Assembly: GCA_002506365.1 (NCBI GenBank)
Contig: DAXK01000034.1
Coordinates: forward strand, 1 to 9,780
Direction of reading: 5' to 3'
Origin: an archaeon UBA583
Lineage (GTDB): Archaea; Nanobdellota; Nanobdellia; Woesearchaeales; UBA583
DNA length: 9,780 nucleotides
The notes below the pieces were generated by a model that made no database searches, was not told the origin of the DNA, and was given only the letters and a program-made list of their open reading frames with translations. Positions 1 to 5,511 of this stretch are shown here, piece by piece. Positions within the stretch are counted from its first letter, which is position 1, and every line of letters starts with the position of its first letter. The translations under genes were made by a program, and so were the position numbers.

Positions 1-15
1 ATTTATATGAAATAT

Positions 16-477
16 TTATTTTGTATAAGGAATATTTTTATCAAAACAATAATGTCTGTAAATTTGTTCTACTAACATATAAAGTGCTTGTTCGTGTGTA
101 AAAATCATTTTACTTAAAGATAATTTTTTAGTTAATTGAATTTTTAGTTGTTCATCAGGTCCAAAAGCTCCACATATTACAAATTGAATTGTTTGTCCAT
201 TATTATTTTGACTTAATTTTTTTAGTTCATCATTAAATTCAAATGTTGTATATTGTTTTCCGTATTCGCAAAGAAGAAAAGTATTTTGTTCCTGACCTTG
301 GATGTATGGTTTAATTAATTCATATTCTTTCTTTTTTAGAAGATTTTCATTACTTTGTTTTATTTCTTTTAATTCAATAATTTCTAATTTTGAAATTCTT
401 TTTTTTAAATCTTCAATTTCATATTTCAAAGATTGATTTTTTAATTTTCCAATTGTGATTATTTTTAATTTATTCAT
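16..477 (-). CDS. rlmH: RlmH-like 23S rRNA (pseudouridine-1915-N3) methyltransferase, SPOUT family
   Basis: The 153-residue product matches RlmH in length and in the order of its conserved parts. RlmH methylates N3 of the pseudouridine at 23S rRNA position 1915 (E. coli numbering) with SAM, working as a homodimer on assembled ribosomes. Visible motifs are the start MNKLKIITIGKLK, the knot glycine loop FVICGAFG (residues 99-106) and the C-terminal block from LSKMIFTHEQALYMLVEQ through YRHYCFDKNIPYTK (about 121-153), which forms the trefoil knot and SAM site in the family. Two departures from the usual sequence are Cys102 where the family normally has the first Gly of GG, and Thr152 where the PYHK/PYHR ending normally has His. 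The middle (35-65) is Lys/Glu-rich. The gene is divergent from gatB. No TATA box sits at the leaderless distance, so it may have a leader. The function call is strong; the substitutions might alter activity. Confidence 0.9.
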   Translation of the reverse strand: MNKLKIITIGKLKNQSLKYEIEDLKKRISKLEIIELKEIKQSNENLLKKKEYELIKPYIQGQEQNTFLLCEYGKQYTTFEFNDELKKLSQNNNGQTIQFVICGAFGPDEQLKIQLTKKLSLSKMIFTHEQALYMLVEQIYRHYCFDKNIPYTK

Positions 478-502
478 TTTTTAATTTATTCCCATAAGTT
501 GT

Positions 503-543
503 TTTTGGTTGAATTTTGTGCGATTGGATACTTCAACTCAAAA
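503..543 (-). promoter_or_regulatory. Hairpin upstream of rlmH
   Basis: Bases 503-513 pair with 532-543 as an 11-bp stem with one bulged base (T538). The core is GTTGAA (508-513) with TTCAAC (532-537), extended by G507-C539 and four A-T pairs, around an 18-base loop. It ends 26 nt before the rlmH start codon. If the TATA-like site at 565-572 is used, the hairpin lies in the 5' leader of the mRNA. A role in rlmH control is inference. Confidence 0.4.
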
Positions 544-564
544 TTTATCTAAAGTTAGTAACTA

Positions 565-572
565 ATTTTATA
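565..572 (-). promoter_or_regulatory. Possible TATA box for rlmH (leadered)
   Basis: On the minus strand this reads TATAAAAT. Its spacing predicts transcription from about position 542 and a leader of roughly 65 nt before the rlmH start. No better TATA-like element lies at -26 of rlmH. The region is so A+T-rich that a chance match is quite possible. Confidence 0.25.
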
Positions 573-702
573 TCAAGAAATATTAAGAAATCTTAATAAT
601 TTGTAAGCCCTAATAAAATAGATATTTAGATATCAATATTAAATATAGTTTATGAAGAATTATAAATTGTTGTTTTTTATTATAATTTTAAATGTAATTA
701 AT

Positions 703-755
703 AATTTGTTTTTGAGATTTGTTTTTTGATTTGTTTTAGTGAATTGTTTTTTTGA
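703..755 (+). repeat. T-rich imperfect tandem repeat
   Basis: Four degenerate units follow each other: AATTTGTTTTTGAG (703-716), ATTTGTTTTTTG (717-728), ATTTGTTTTAGTGA (729-742) and AATTGTTTTTTTGA (742-755). The plus strand is almost pure T and G here. The array ends about 30 nt upstream of the gatB promoter. It may be slippage-derived or only a low-complexity tract. Confidence 0.45.
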
Positions 756-786
756 TTAATTTAGATTTTTGAGTTATAAAATTAAT

Positions 787-798
787 AAAGTATATAAA
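787..798 (+). promoter_or_regulatory. BRE/TATA promoter of gatB
   Basis: AAAG followed by TATATAAA (791-798) is a classic archaeal BRE plus TATA box. Its centre is 25-26 nt upstream of the ATG at 820, so transcription should start at or next to the start codon and give a leaderless mRNA. Because the promoter lies between the upstream TTG at 769 and the ATG at 820, it excludes the TTG as the normal start. Confidence 0.75.
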
Positions 799-819
799 TG
801 TCATTTGATTGATTTTTTT

Positions 820-2232
820 ATGAGTCAAGATATTGATAAAGATAGAGATGTTATGATTGGATTAGAAATTCATGTTCATTTAAACACTAAGGAAAAATTA
901 TTCTGTGATTGTAAGGTTCCAACTAAGGAATCAGAAGTTAATTCTCACATTTGTCCAAGATGTACTGGGCAACCTGGGTCAAAACCTATGCTTACTAATA
1001 AGGCTGCACTTGCTAAAGTTATTAAGATTGGTTTAGCTGTTGGCGCTAGCGCTACTAAACATACAAATTTTCAAAGAAAGCATTATACTTGGCCAGATAT
1101 GCCGACAGGTTTTCAAAGAACTTGTTCAGGTTCTGGAACTAAGACTACTACTGTTGGTGGAGAGTTTATGGGAATTCGAATTGAGGGGAATCATCTTGAG
1201 GAGAATCCTGCAGCTTGGGATCCAGTTACTGGAGAGTTAGATTATAATCGGTCTGGATTTCCGCTTGCTGAGTTTGTGACTGCACCTGATTTTAGGTCAA
1301 CTTCTGAGTTAAGAGATTGGTTGAAGGAATTTATTTTAGTTTTGAAGTATTTAGATTGTATTAATGTTGAGTATGGTATTAAGTCTGATGTGAATGTTTC
1401 TGTGAAGGAGTCTGATTTTTCTCGTGTTGAGATTAAGAATGTTAATTCTTTAACTAATATTGTGGCAGCGGCTGATGCTGAGATTATTCGGCAAAGAGAG
1501 TTATGTAGCGAGGGGAAACCTGTTTTACAGGAGACTCGTAGGTATAATGATGAGTTAGATGAAACTCAGTTTATGCGTTCTAAGGAGAATGCTCAAGATT
1601 ATAGATTTACTCCTGAACCTGATTTACCTAATTTAGTTGTTTCTGATGAGATGATTGAAGAAATTAGAGCTACTATCCCTGAATTGCCATCAGCTAAGCG
1701 TGAAAAGTATTCTAAGTTTGATTTGAAGGCTGAAGATATTGAAGTTTTGGTTTCTGAATTATATTTAACTGAAATTTTTGAACATGCATTAGATAAGAAA
1801 TTAAATCCAAGAGAAGTTGGATTATTTTTACGTCGTGAGATACCTAGAGTATTAAATTATGCAAAAGAAGATTTTTCAGATTTAGAGAAAAAGGATATTA
1901 AAGAAGAGATTACTAAGTTAATTGACTTGCTTGGAAGTGATAAGATTGCATATACTACTGCTCAAAAAACACTTGAAAAATTATATGCTAAAAAGTTTGA
2001 TGTTGAAAAATATATTAATGATAATAATTTAATTCAAGTTCAAGATGATTCTTTAATTGAAGATTTAGTTAGAAAAGCTCTATCTGATAATCCAAAGGCT
2101 GTTGAAGATCATAAGTCTGGTAATACAAAATCATTAAATTTTATTGTTGGTGTTGTTATGAGAGAAACTAAGGGAACAGCAAAGCCGCAAACTGTGAATA
2201 AGGTTTTGGCAGAAGTTGTTAAAGAATTTTAA
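820..2232 (+). CDS. gatB: Aspartyl/glutamyl-tRNA amidotransferase subunit B
   Basis: GatB is the kinase/transamidase subunit of GatCAB, which converts Glu-tRNA(Gln) or Asp-tRNA(Asn) to the amide form using ATP and ammonia from GatA. With the ATG at 820 the protein has 470 residues, normal for GatB and too short for GatE. Visible features are GLEIHVHL (14-21; Glu16 and His18 are expected catalytic or metal ligands), four zinc-type cysteines C29, C31, C45 and C48, RKHYTWPDMPTGFQ, HLEEN (125-129; usually HLEED), the archaeal-style DYNRSGFPLAEFV (from 141), and the tail-body/YqeY-like C-terminal domain ending in a segment related to NPKAVEDHKSG...VMRETKG. The open frame extends upstream to a TTG at 769, but the promoter at 787-798 argues for 820; the ATG at 853 is a weaker alternative. 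gatA and gatC are not in the window. A strong terminator-like hairpin follows the stop codon. Confidence 0.95.
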   Translation: MSQDIDKDRDVMIGLEIHVHLNTKEKLFCDCKVPTKESEVNSHICPRCTGQPGSKPMLTNKAALAKVIKIGLAVGASATKHTNFQRKHYTWPDMPTGFQRTCSGSGTKTTTVGGEFMGIRIEGNHLEENPAAWDPVTGELDYNRSGFPLAEFVTAPDFRSTSELRDWLKEFILVLKYLDCINVEYGIKSDVNVSVKESDFSRVEIKNVNSLTNIVAAADAEIIRQRELCSEGKPVLQETRRYNDELDETQFMRSKENAQDYRFTPEPDLPNLVVSDEMIEEIRATIPELPSAKREKYSKFDLKAEDIEVLVSELYLTEIFEHALDKKLNPREVGLFLRREIPRVLNYAKEDFSDLEKKDIKEEITKLIDLLGSDKIAYTTAQKTLEKLYAKKFDVEKYINDNNLIQVQDDSLIEDLVRKALSDNPKAVEDHKSGNTKSLNFIVGVVMRETKGTAKPQTVNKVLAEVVKEF

Positions 2233-2272
2233 TTTTTAACAAAGTTAAAAATTTCTATTTTTATTTTTTATA
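2231..2272 (+). terminator. Hairpin plus U-rich terminator after gatB
   Basis: AATTTTTAAC (2231-2240) and GTTAAAAATT (2244-2253) form a perfect 10-bp stem with an AAA loop that overlaps the last two bases of the gatB stop codon. A T-rich tail follows (2254-2272). U-rich tracts terminate transcription in archaea; the stem may also protect the 3' end. Confidence 0.6.
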
Positions 2273-2299
2273 GTTTTGAGTTATTTTTTTTCTAATTTT

Positions 2300-2395
2300 G
2301 CGTAGCAATGCGTTAGCTATACATTATAGTCAATAGCTAAAGATACTTTAGCGACAGAGTGGAGCTTGTAAAGTTTATTTTTACGAAGTAAAAAT
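2300..2395. other. Structure-dense, locally G+C-richer intergenic segment
   Basis: This stretch is less A+T-rich than its surroundings and packed with perfect inverted repeats: TTAGCTAT (2313-2320) with ATAGCTAA (2333-2340), the smaller CTATA-CAT-TATAG (2317-2329), GCTAAAG-ATA-CTTTAGC (2336-2352) and ATTTTTAC-GAA-GTAAAAAT (2377-2395). GCGTAGC (2300-2306) is partly repeated as GCGTTAGC (2310-2317). It is not a tRNA and has no supported ORF. It could be a small structured RNA, a dispersed palindromic repeat or a decayed element; the sequence alone does not decide. Confidence 0.45.
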
Positions 2396-2424
2396 TGTAT
2401 TTATTATTTACGCCTATAATTTAG

Positions 2425-2442
2425 TGTAAATTTATTTAAAGA
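2425..2442 (+). promoter_or_regulatory. BRE/TATA promoter of the 114-residue hypothetical gene
   Basis: TGTAAA followed by TTTATTTAAAGA contains overlapping TATA-like octamers. The one at 2434-2441 is centred 28-29 nt before the ATG at 2466, which predicts a leaderless or nearly leaderless transcript. No Shine-Dalgarno site precedes the gene. Confidence 0.5.
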
Positions 2443-2465
2443 ATTAAGAATAGTTTAGAGTTATA

Positions 2466-2810
2466 ATGACATATAATATTTTATTTTCAAATAAGAATGT
2501 TTTAGATAAGATTCCTAAAGATATTTTTGAAAAGTATAAGTCTGCTAAAACTTATTATGATAATCAAACTAATAAGTCTGGAGCTGTATTTTTAGATGAG
2601 TATTTAGAAAGTTATGTAAATAAATATAATAGAGACCCTATGGATGATGAAATGTCTAATTCTTATGATAATAATTTATCTGATTATTTTGCTGATGAGA
2701 TTAAAAAGGATATTTTTAAGTTTATTATTGTTGAGGAAAGTATGCCTGATAAAATTAATGTAATTATAAAAGAGAATTATAAGCGGTTTAAAGTGTTTGA
2801 AAAAAAATAA
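2466..2810 (+). CDS. Hypothetical acidic 114-residue protein
   Basis: I do not recognise this family. The product is soluble-looking, with no signal peptide or membrane segment, and is rich in Lys, Asp, Glu, Asn and Tyr. The central part (about 40-80) is strongly acidic and Asn/Asp-rich, with the segment RDPMDDEMSNSYDNN; the C-terminal third (about 75-114) alternates hydrophobic and charged residues and ends in a basic tail, so it is probably helical. No cysteines or histidines are present, so a metal-binding role is unlikely. It has its own promoter and a U-rich stretch after the stop, so it is a single-gene unit between gatB and the sulfation operon. Codon use matches its neighbours, which supports a real gene. 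No function is proposed. Confidence 0.7.
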   Translation: MTYNILFSNKNVLDKIPKDIFEKYKSAKTYYDNQTNKSGAVFLDEYLESYVNKYNRDPMDDEMSNSYDNNLSDYFADEIKKDIFKFIIVEESMPDKINVIIKENYKRFKVFEKK

Positions 2811-2819
2811 GATAATTAG

Positions 2820-2834
2820 TTATAATATTTTTTA
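2820..2834 (+). terminator. U-rich tract after the hypothetical gene
   Basis: About 10 bases after the stop codon the plus strand reads TTATAATATTTTTTA, with six T in a row at 2828-2833, the type of U-tract that ends archaeal transcripts. A large hairpin follows at 2847-2880. Confidence 0.4.
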
Positions 2835-2846
2835 TCAATTAAGAAT

Positions 2847-2880
2847 TTTGTAAAGTTCCATTTAATTGAGGTTTTACAAA
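2847..2880. repeat. Long imperfect inverted repeat
   Basis: TTTGTAAA (2847-2854) and TTTACAAA (2873-2880) are perfectly complementary. The 18-base interior continues the stem with G-U pairs and one mismatch. It lies upstream of the predicted transcription start of the ASST operon, so it is not a riboswitch in that mRNA. It could be a 3'-end structure of the preceding gene or a DNA site. Confidence 0.45.
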
Positions 2881-2934
2881 TCACCATAACTTGAGAGTTT
2901 AAATATTTAAATATTAGGTGAGCATTTTCACCAT
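2881..2934. promoter_or_regulatory. TCACCAT repeats, candidate operator upstream of the ASST operon
   Basis: TCACCAT occurs twice (2881-2887 and 2928-2934), and GGTGA (2917-2921) lies between in inverted orientation, forming GGTGA-GCATTT-TCACC (2917-2932). Between them is the palindrome TTTAAATATTTAAA. The downstream palindrome is centred roughly 55-60 bases before the TATA box at 2979, a possible activator or repressor site. No factor is known. Confidence 0.35.
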
Positions 2935-2970
2935 TTACATATATTTTAAAAATTAATAATATTAAGGTAT

Positions 2971-2986
2971 AAGATATATTTATATA
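2971..2986 (+). promoter_or_regulatory. TATA promoter of the ASST-cysC-sat operon
   Basis: AAGATATATTTATATA includes the TATA box TTTATATA (2979-2986), centred 26-27 nt before the ATG at 3009. This supports 3009, rather than the in-frame ATG at 2994, as a leaderless start. No Shine-Dalgarno site is present before this first gene of the operon. Confidence 0.65.
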
Positions 2987-3008
2987 ATATTAAATGTATA
3001 TTATTGTT

Positions 3009-4352
3009 ATGAAAAAAGTTTTATTAGTTTTGAGTTTTATTTTTTTAATTCCGAATATTTTTGGGTATATTGATCCAGGGACTGGAGGGTATTTAATTTC
3101 TTCGCTTTGGTCTTGGTTAGTTGGAATGGTTACATTAATTTTTGCAATTGTGATTAGATTTTTTAAGTATAAGGTTTGGTTTTTTTGTAAAAAATATAAG
3201 TATTTTGTTTTGCCAAGTTTTGTTTTATTATTAGGAATTTCAAGTTTTTTTTTATTTTTTAATGGTTATGAAAAAGAGTTTAATTTACCTAATTATAATA
3301 AAGCTAGAATTGGTGGAAATATTATTGCAGTAGATAGTATTTATGATGGTTATAATTTATATAATGGAATTTTAATTGATATGAATGGAAATCAAGTTAA
3401 GAATTGGTCATATAATTATTTAAGTATTTTAGATGAGGATGGATTTTATTATGCTCAAAAAGGTTATGAAGCTCTTGAGTTTGGAAAATTTTATTTTAAT
3501 GGAACTCCTGTTTGGATTAAGGAAATTCCAATTCATCATGAAATTTATTTAACTCCAACAGAGACAGTTATTGTAATGTCTAAAAAGGCAGAAGTATATA
3601 ATGGAAGAAATGTTGAGTTTGATGTTTTATTAGAGTTTGATAAAGATGGAGAGTTTTTAGGAAAGTGGTCAACTTATGAAAATTTAGTTGAGATTAAAAC
3701 TTTTCATAGAGAATTAGAGTTGGATAAACCTAAGAGTATAATTTTACCTGAAGACCATAAAAAGAATACAAGTATTTGGGGTGCTGAATATGATTATTAT
3801 CATATGAATGCTTTTTCAGTTGTCCCAGATAATTCAATGAAAAGTTTTCATCCTGCATTTAAGCCAGGAAATTGGATTGTGAGTTTTAGGCATGGAAGTA
3901 TGACTTTTATTTTAGATAAGGATACAAAGAAAGTTTTATGGAGTGGAATTTATGATCAAATTAAAGATAATTTAGAAGGGCAACATTTAGCGAAAATGTC
4001 AGAAAATGGAAATGTTAGAATTTTTGACAATGGGAGATATAGAGGTTGGAGTAGAATTGTTGAAATAAATCCTGTTAGTATGGAAGTTGTATCAGAGATT
4101 AAATTTGATGATTTTTTTACTTATTCACAAGGATTTTTTCAAGATTTACCTAATGGAAATATTTTAATTACAGAGAGTGAGGATGGAAGAGTTTTTGAGA
4201 TTAATTCTGATTTGGAAGTTGTTTGGGAATTTTATAATCCAGATATGAAAGTTTTAGAAGAAAATGGAGGACAAGAAATCCATAATGAAATTTATAGAAT
4301 GACAAGATATGATAAGGAATTTATCGATAAATTATTAGAGGAAGATAAGTAA
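3009..4352 (+). CDS. Membrane-anchored arylsulfotransferase (ASST)-like beta-propeller protein with YIDPGTG module
   Basis: The 447-residue product has an N-terminal membrane region and an ASST-family beta-propeller. Residues 1-18 form a signal peptide or first membrane helix, followed by GYIDPGTGG (19-27), a second helix (about 28-49), a strongly basic loop (50-64) and a third helix (66-84). The positive-inside rule places the basic loop in the cytoplasm and the propeller (85-447) outside. Family-type residues are His176-His177 (IHHE), His265-x-Asn267, Arg294 (SFRHGS) and Gln325-His326, in the same order as His252, His356/Asn358, Arg374 and the sulfated His436 of E. coli AssT. Propeller repeats such as NGNVRIFDNG and NGNILITESEDGRVFEIN are clear. 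ASST enzymes move sulfate between phenolic groups through a sulfohistidine. The open frame also has an ATG at 2994; I chose 3009 because of the promoter spacing and the better signal start MKKVLLVL. The acceptor is unknown. Confidence 0.8.
   Translation: MKKVLLVLSFIFLIPNIFGYIDPGTGGYLISSLWSWLVGMVTLIFAIVIRFFKYKVWFFCKKYKYFVLPSFVLLLGISSFFLFFNGYEKEFNLPNYNKARIGGNIIAVDSIYDGYNLYNGILIDMNGNQVKNWSYNYLSILDEDGFYYAQKGYEALEFGKFYFNGTPVWIKEIPIHHEIYLTPTETVIVMSKKAEVYNGRNVEFDVLLEFDKDGEFLGKWSTYENLVEIKTFHRELELDKPKSIILPEDHKKNTSIWGAEYDYYHMNAFSVVPDNSMKSFHPAFKPGNWIVSFRHGSMTFILDKDTKKVLWSGIYDQIKDNLEGQHLAKMSENGNVRIFDNGRYRGWSRIVEINPVSMEVVSEIKFDDFFTYSQGFFQDLPNGNILITESEDGRVFEINSDLEVVWEFYNPDMKVLEENGGQEIHNEIYRMTRYDKEFIDKLLEEDK
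4338..4341 (+). promoter_or_regulatory. Ribosome binding site of the second ASST-like gene
   Basis: GAGG within TTAGAGGAAG lies 12 nt before the ATG at 4354, inside the end of the upstream gene. It supports that start and translation from a shared mRNA. Confidence 0.5.
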
Positions 4353-4353
4353 A

Positions 4354-5511
4354 ATGTCAAATTCATTTTGGAAAAATGTTATGGATTTGGTCGATAAACC
4401 AGATGATAAAAAAGTTGATAATGAAAAGTTATTTGATAAAAATATAAGTGGTGTTAAAGTATTTAATATGTTAAAAGTTCAAGCAGGGTTACGAAATTAT
4501 CAAGGAAAATTTATTGATTCAATAACTGGAGATGAAAAATATAATTTTGAGTATGGATACCTAGGAGTATTAAATAATGGATTTTATTATGCTCAAAAAG
4601 GTTATGAGGAAAAGAGTTGGGGGAAATTTAATTTAGATGGAAGTTCTGTTTGGGTTAAAGATGAACCGATTCATCACGAGTTATTTATTTCTGAAAATAA
4701 TACTATTTTTACATTTATTCGTGAAACTAAAATGTATAAAGGTAGAGATGTAGATTTTGATGTAATTGTTGAATATTCACAAGATGGAAAAGAGGTATCA
4801 AGATTTTCAATGTATGAAAATTTAAAGGATTTTAAAAAGTATCATGGGATGTTGGAGTTAGATTTTCCTAAAATTAAATTGTTACCATTTATTGATTTTG
4901 CTAAAAGAAAAAGAGAAAGTCCTTGGGGAGGACACTATTGTTATTATCATTTAAATTCATTAAATATTATTTGTGAAAATAAAAATAGTTCTGATGTTCG
5001 TTTTCAAAAAGGAAATTGGTTAATTTCTTGTAGGCATGGAAGTATGATTTTTATTTTAGATAAAGATACTAAAAAAGTTGTATGGAGTAGAACTCAAAAA
5101 CAAATTAAGGATGAAATTCAAGGGCAACATACACCTACATTTTTAGAGAATGGAAATATTTTAATTTTTGATAATGGAAGATATAGAGGTTTAAGTCGAG
5201 TTATTGAATTAAATCCAATTACAAATAAAATTGAGTGGGAGTATAAATGTGAAGATGGGAAAAATAAATTTTTTACTTTATCACAAGGTCTTTGTCAAAA
5301 GTTAGAAAATGGAAATATTTTAATTACTCAAAGTGAAAATGGGAGATGTTTTGAAGTTGATTATAAAACTAAACAGATTGTTTGGGAGTTTTATCATCCA
5401 GAGATCCAATCTGAAAAAAATTCAAAGTATAAGTCTAATTATGGGAAGAGACAGTGGATTTATAGAATGAAACATTTTAATTATAGTGAGATTGGAGGAA
5501 ATAAAAAATGA
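4354..5511 (+). CDS. Soluble arylsulfotransferase (ASST)-like protein, paralogue of the upstream gene
   Basis: The 385-residue protein is similar to the upstream gene over the whole propeller but lacks a signal peptide and membrane helices, so it should be cytoplasmic. The first 35 or so residues are charged and replace the membrane module. Shared landmarks are GFYYAQKGYE, the IHHE pair His107-His108, YYHLNS (His199, Asn201), SCRHGSM (Arg227), GQH (Gln258-His259), LIFDNGRYRGLSRV and NGNILITQSENGR. All residues expected to hold or accept the sulfate in ASST enzymes are kept, so this is not a dead copy by sequence. The C-terminal IYRM motif is also shared. The paralogues probably arose by tandem duplication with gain or loss of the membrane part. 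It overlaps cysC by 4 nt, which ties it closely to PAPS synthesis in the cytoplasm. Direct use of PAPS would be new for this family and is inference. Confidence 0.78.
   Translation: MSNSFWKNVMDLVDKPDDKKVDNEKLFDKNISGVKVFNMLKVQAGLRNYQGKFIDSITGDEKYNFEYGYLGVLNNGFYYAQKGYEEKSWGKFNLDGSSVWVKDEPIHHELFISENNTIFTFIRETKMYKGRDVDFDVIVEYSQDGKEVSRFSMYENLKDFKKYHGMLELDFPKIKLLPFIDFAKRKRESPWGGHYCYYHLNSLNIICENKNSSDVRFQKGNWLISCRHGSMIFILDKDTKKVVWSRTQKQIKDEIQGQHTPTFLENGNILIFDNGRYRGLSRVIELNPITNKIEWEYKCEDGKNKFFTLSQGLCQKLENGNILITQSENGRCFEVDYKTKQIVWEFYHPEIQSEKNSKYKSNYGKRQWIYRMKHFNYSEIGGNKK
5494..5498 (+). promoter_or_regulatory. Ribosome binding site of cysC
   Basis: A full GGAGG lies 9 nt before the ATG at 5508, inside the end of the preceding gene. 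Together with the ATGA overlap of stop and start it indicates translational coupling. Confidence 0.7.

Larger units (their letters stand above)
478..819. other. Divergent intergenic region rlmH / gatB
   Basis: This 342-base A+T-rich gap holds no convincing gene on either strand. It contains a bulged hairpin close to rlmH, a possible minus-strand TATA box, small palindromes (for example ATTAAG-AAAT-CTTAAT near 588-603), a T-rich run of imperfect 12-14 base units and the gatB promoter. No tRNA-like fold was found. Confidence 0.6.

Noticed and set aside
505..541. tRNA-like stem-loop
   Set aside because: The stem is not followed by any cloverleaf arms or a GTTCGAAT-type T loop; it is treated as a simple hairpin.
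769..819. TTG-initiated N-terminal extension of gatB
   Set aside because: It contains the BRE/TATA promoter at 787-798, uses a rarer start codon and extends the protein beyond the usual GatB N terminus.
1040..1240. Open frame of 66 codons on the plus strand
   Set aside because: It lies wholly inside gatB in another frame and has a Leu/Ile/Glu-biased product without recognisable features.
2231..2400. Small mobile element flanked by similar hairpins
   Set aside because: The two flanking hairpins are alike but there is no target-site duplication, no terminal repeat beyond them and no transposase. Only a copy search could revive this.
2847..2932. Riboswitch in the ASST operon leader
   Set aside because: The TATA box at 2979 predicts transcription starting at about 3009, downstream of these structures.
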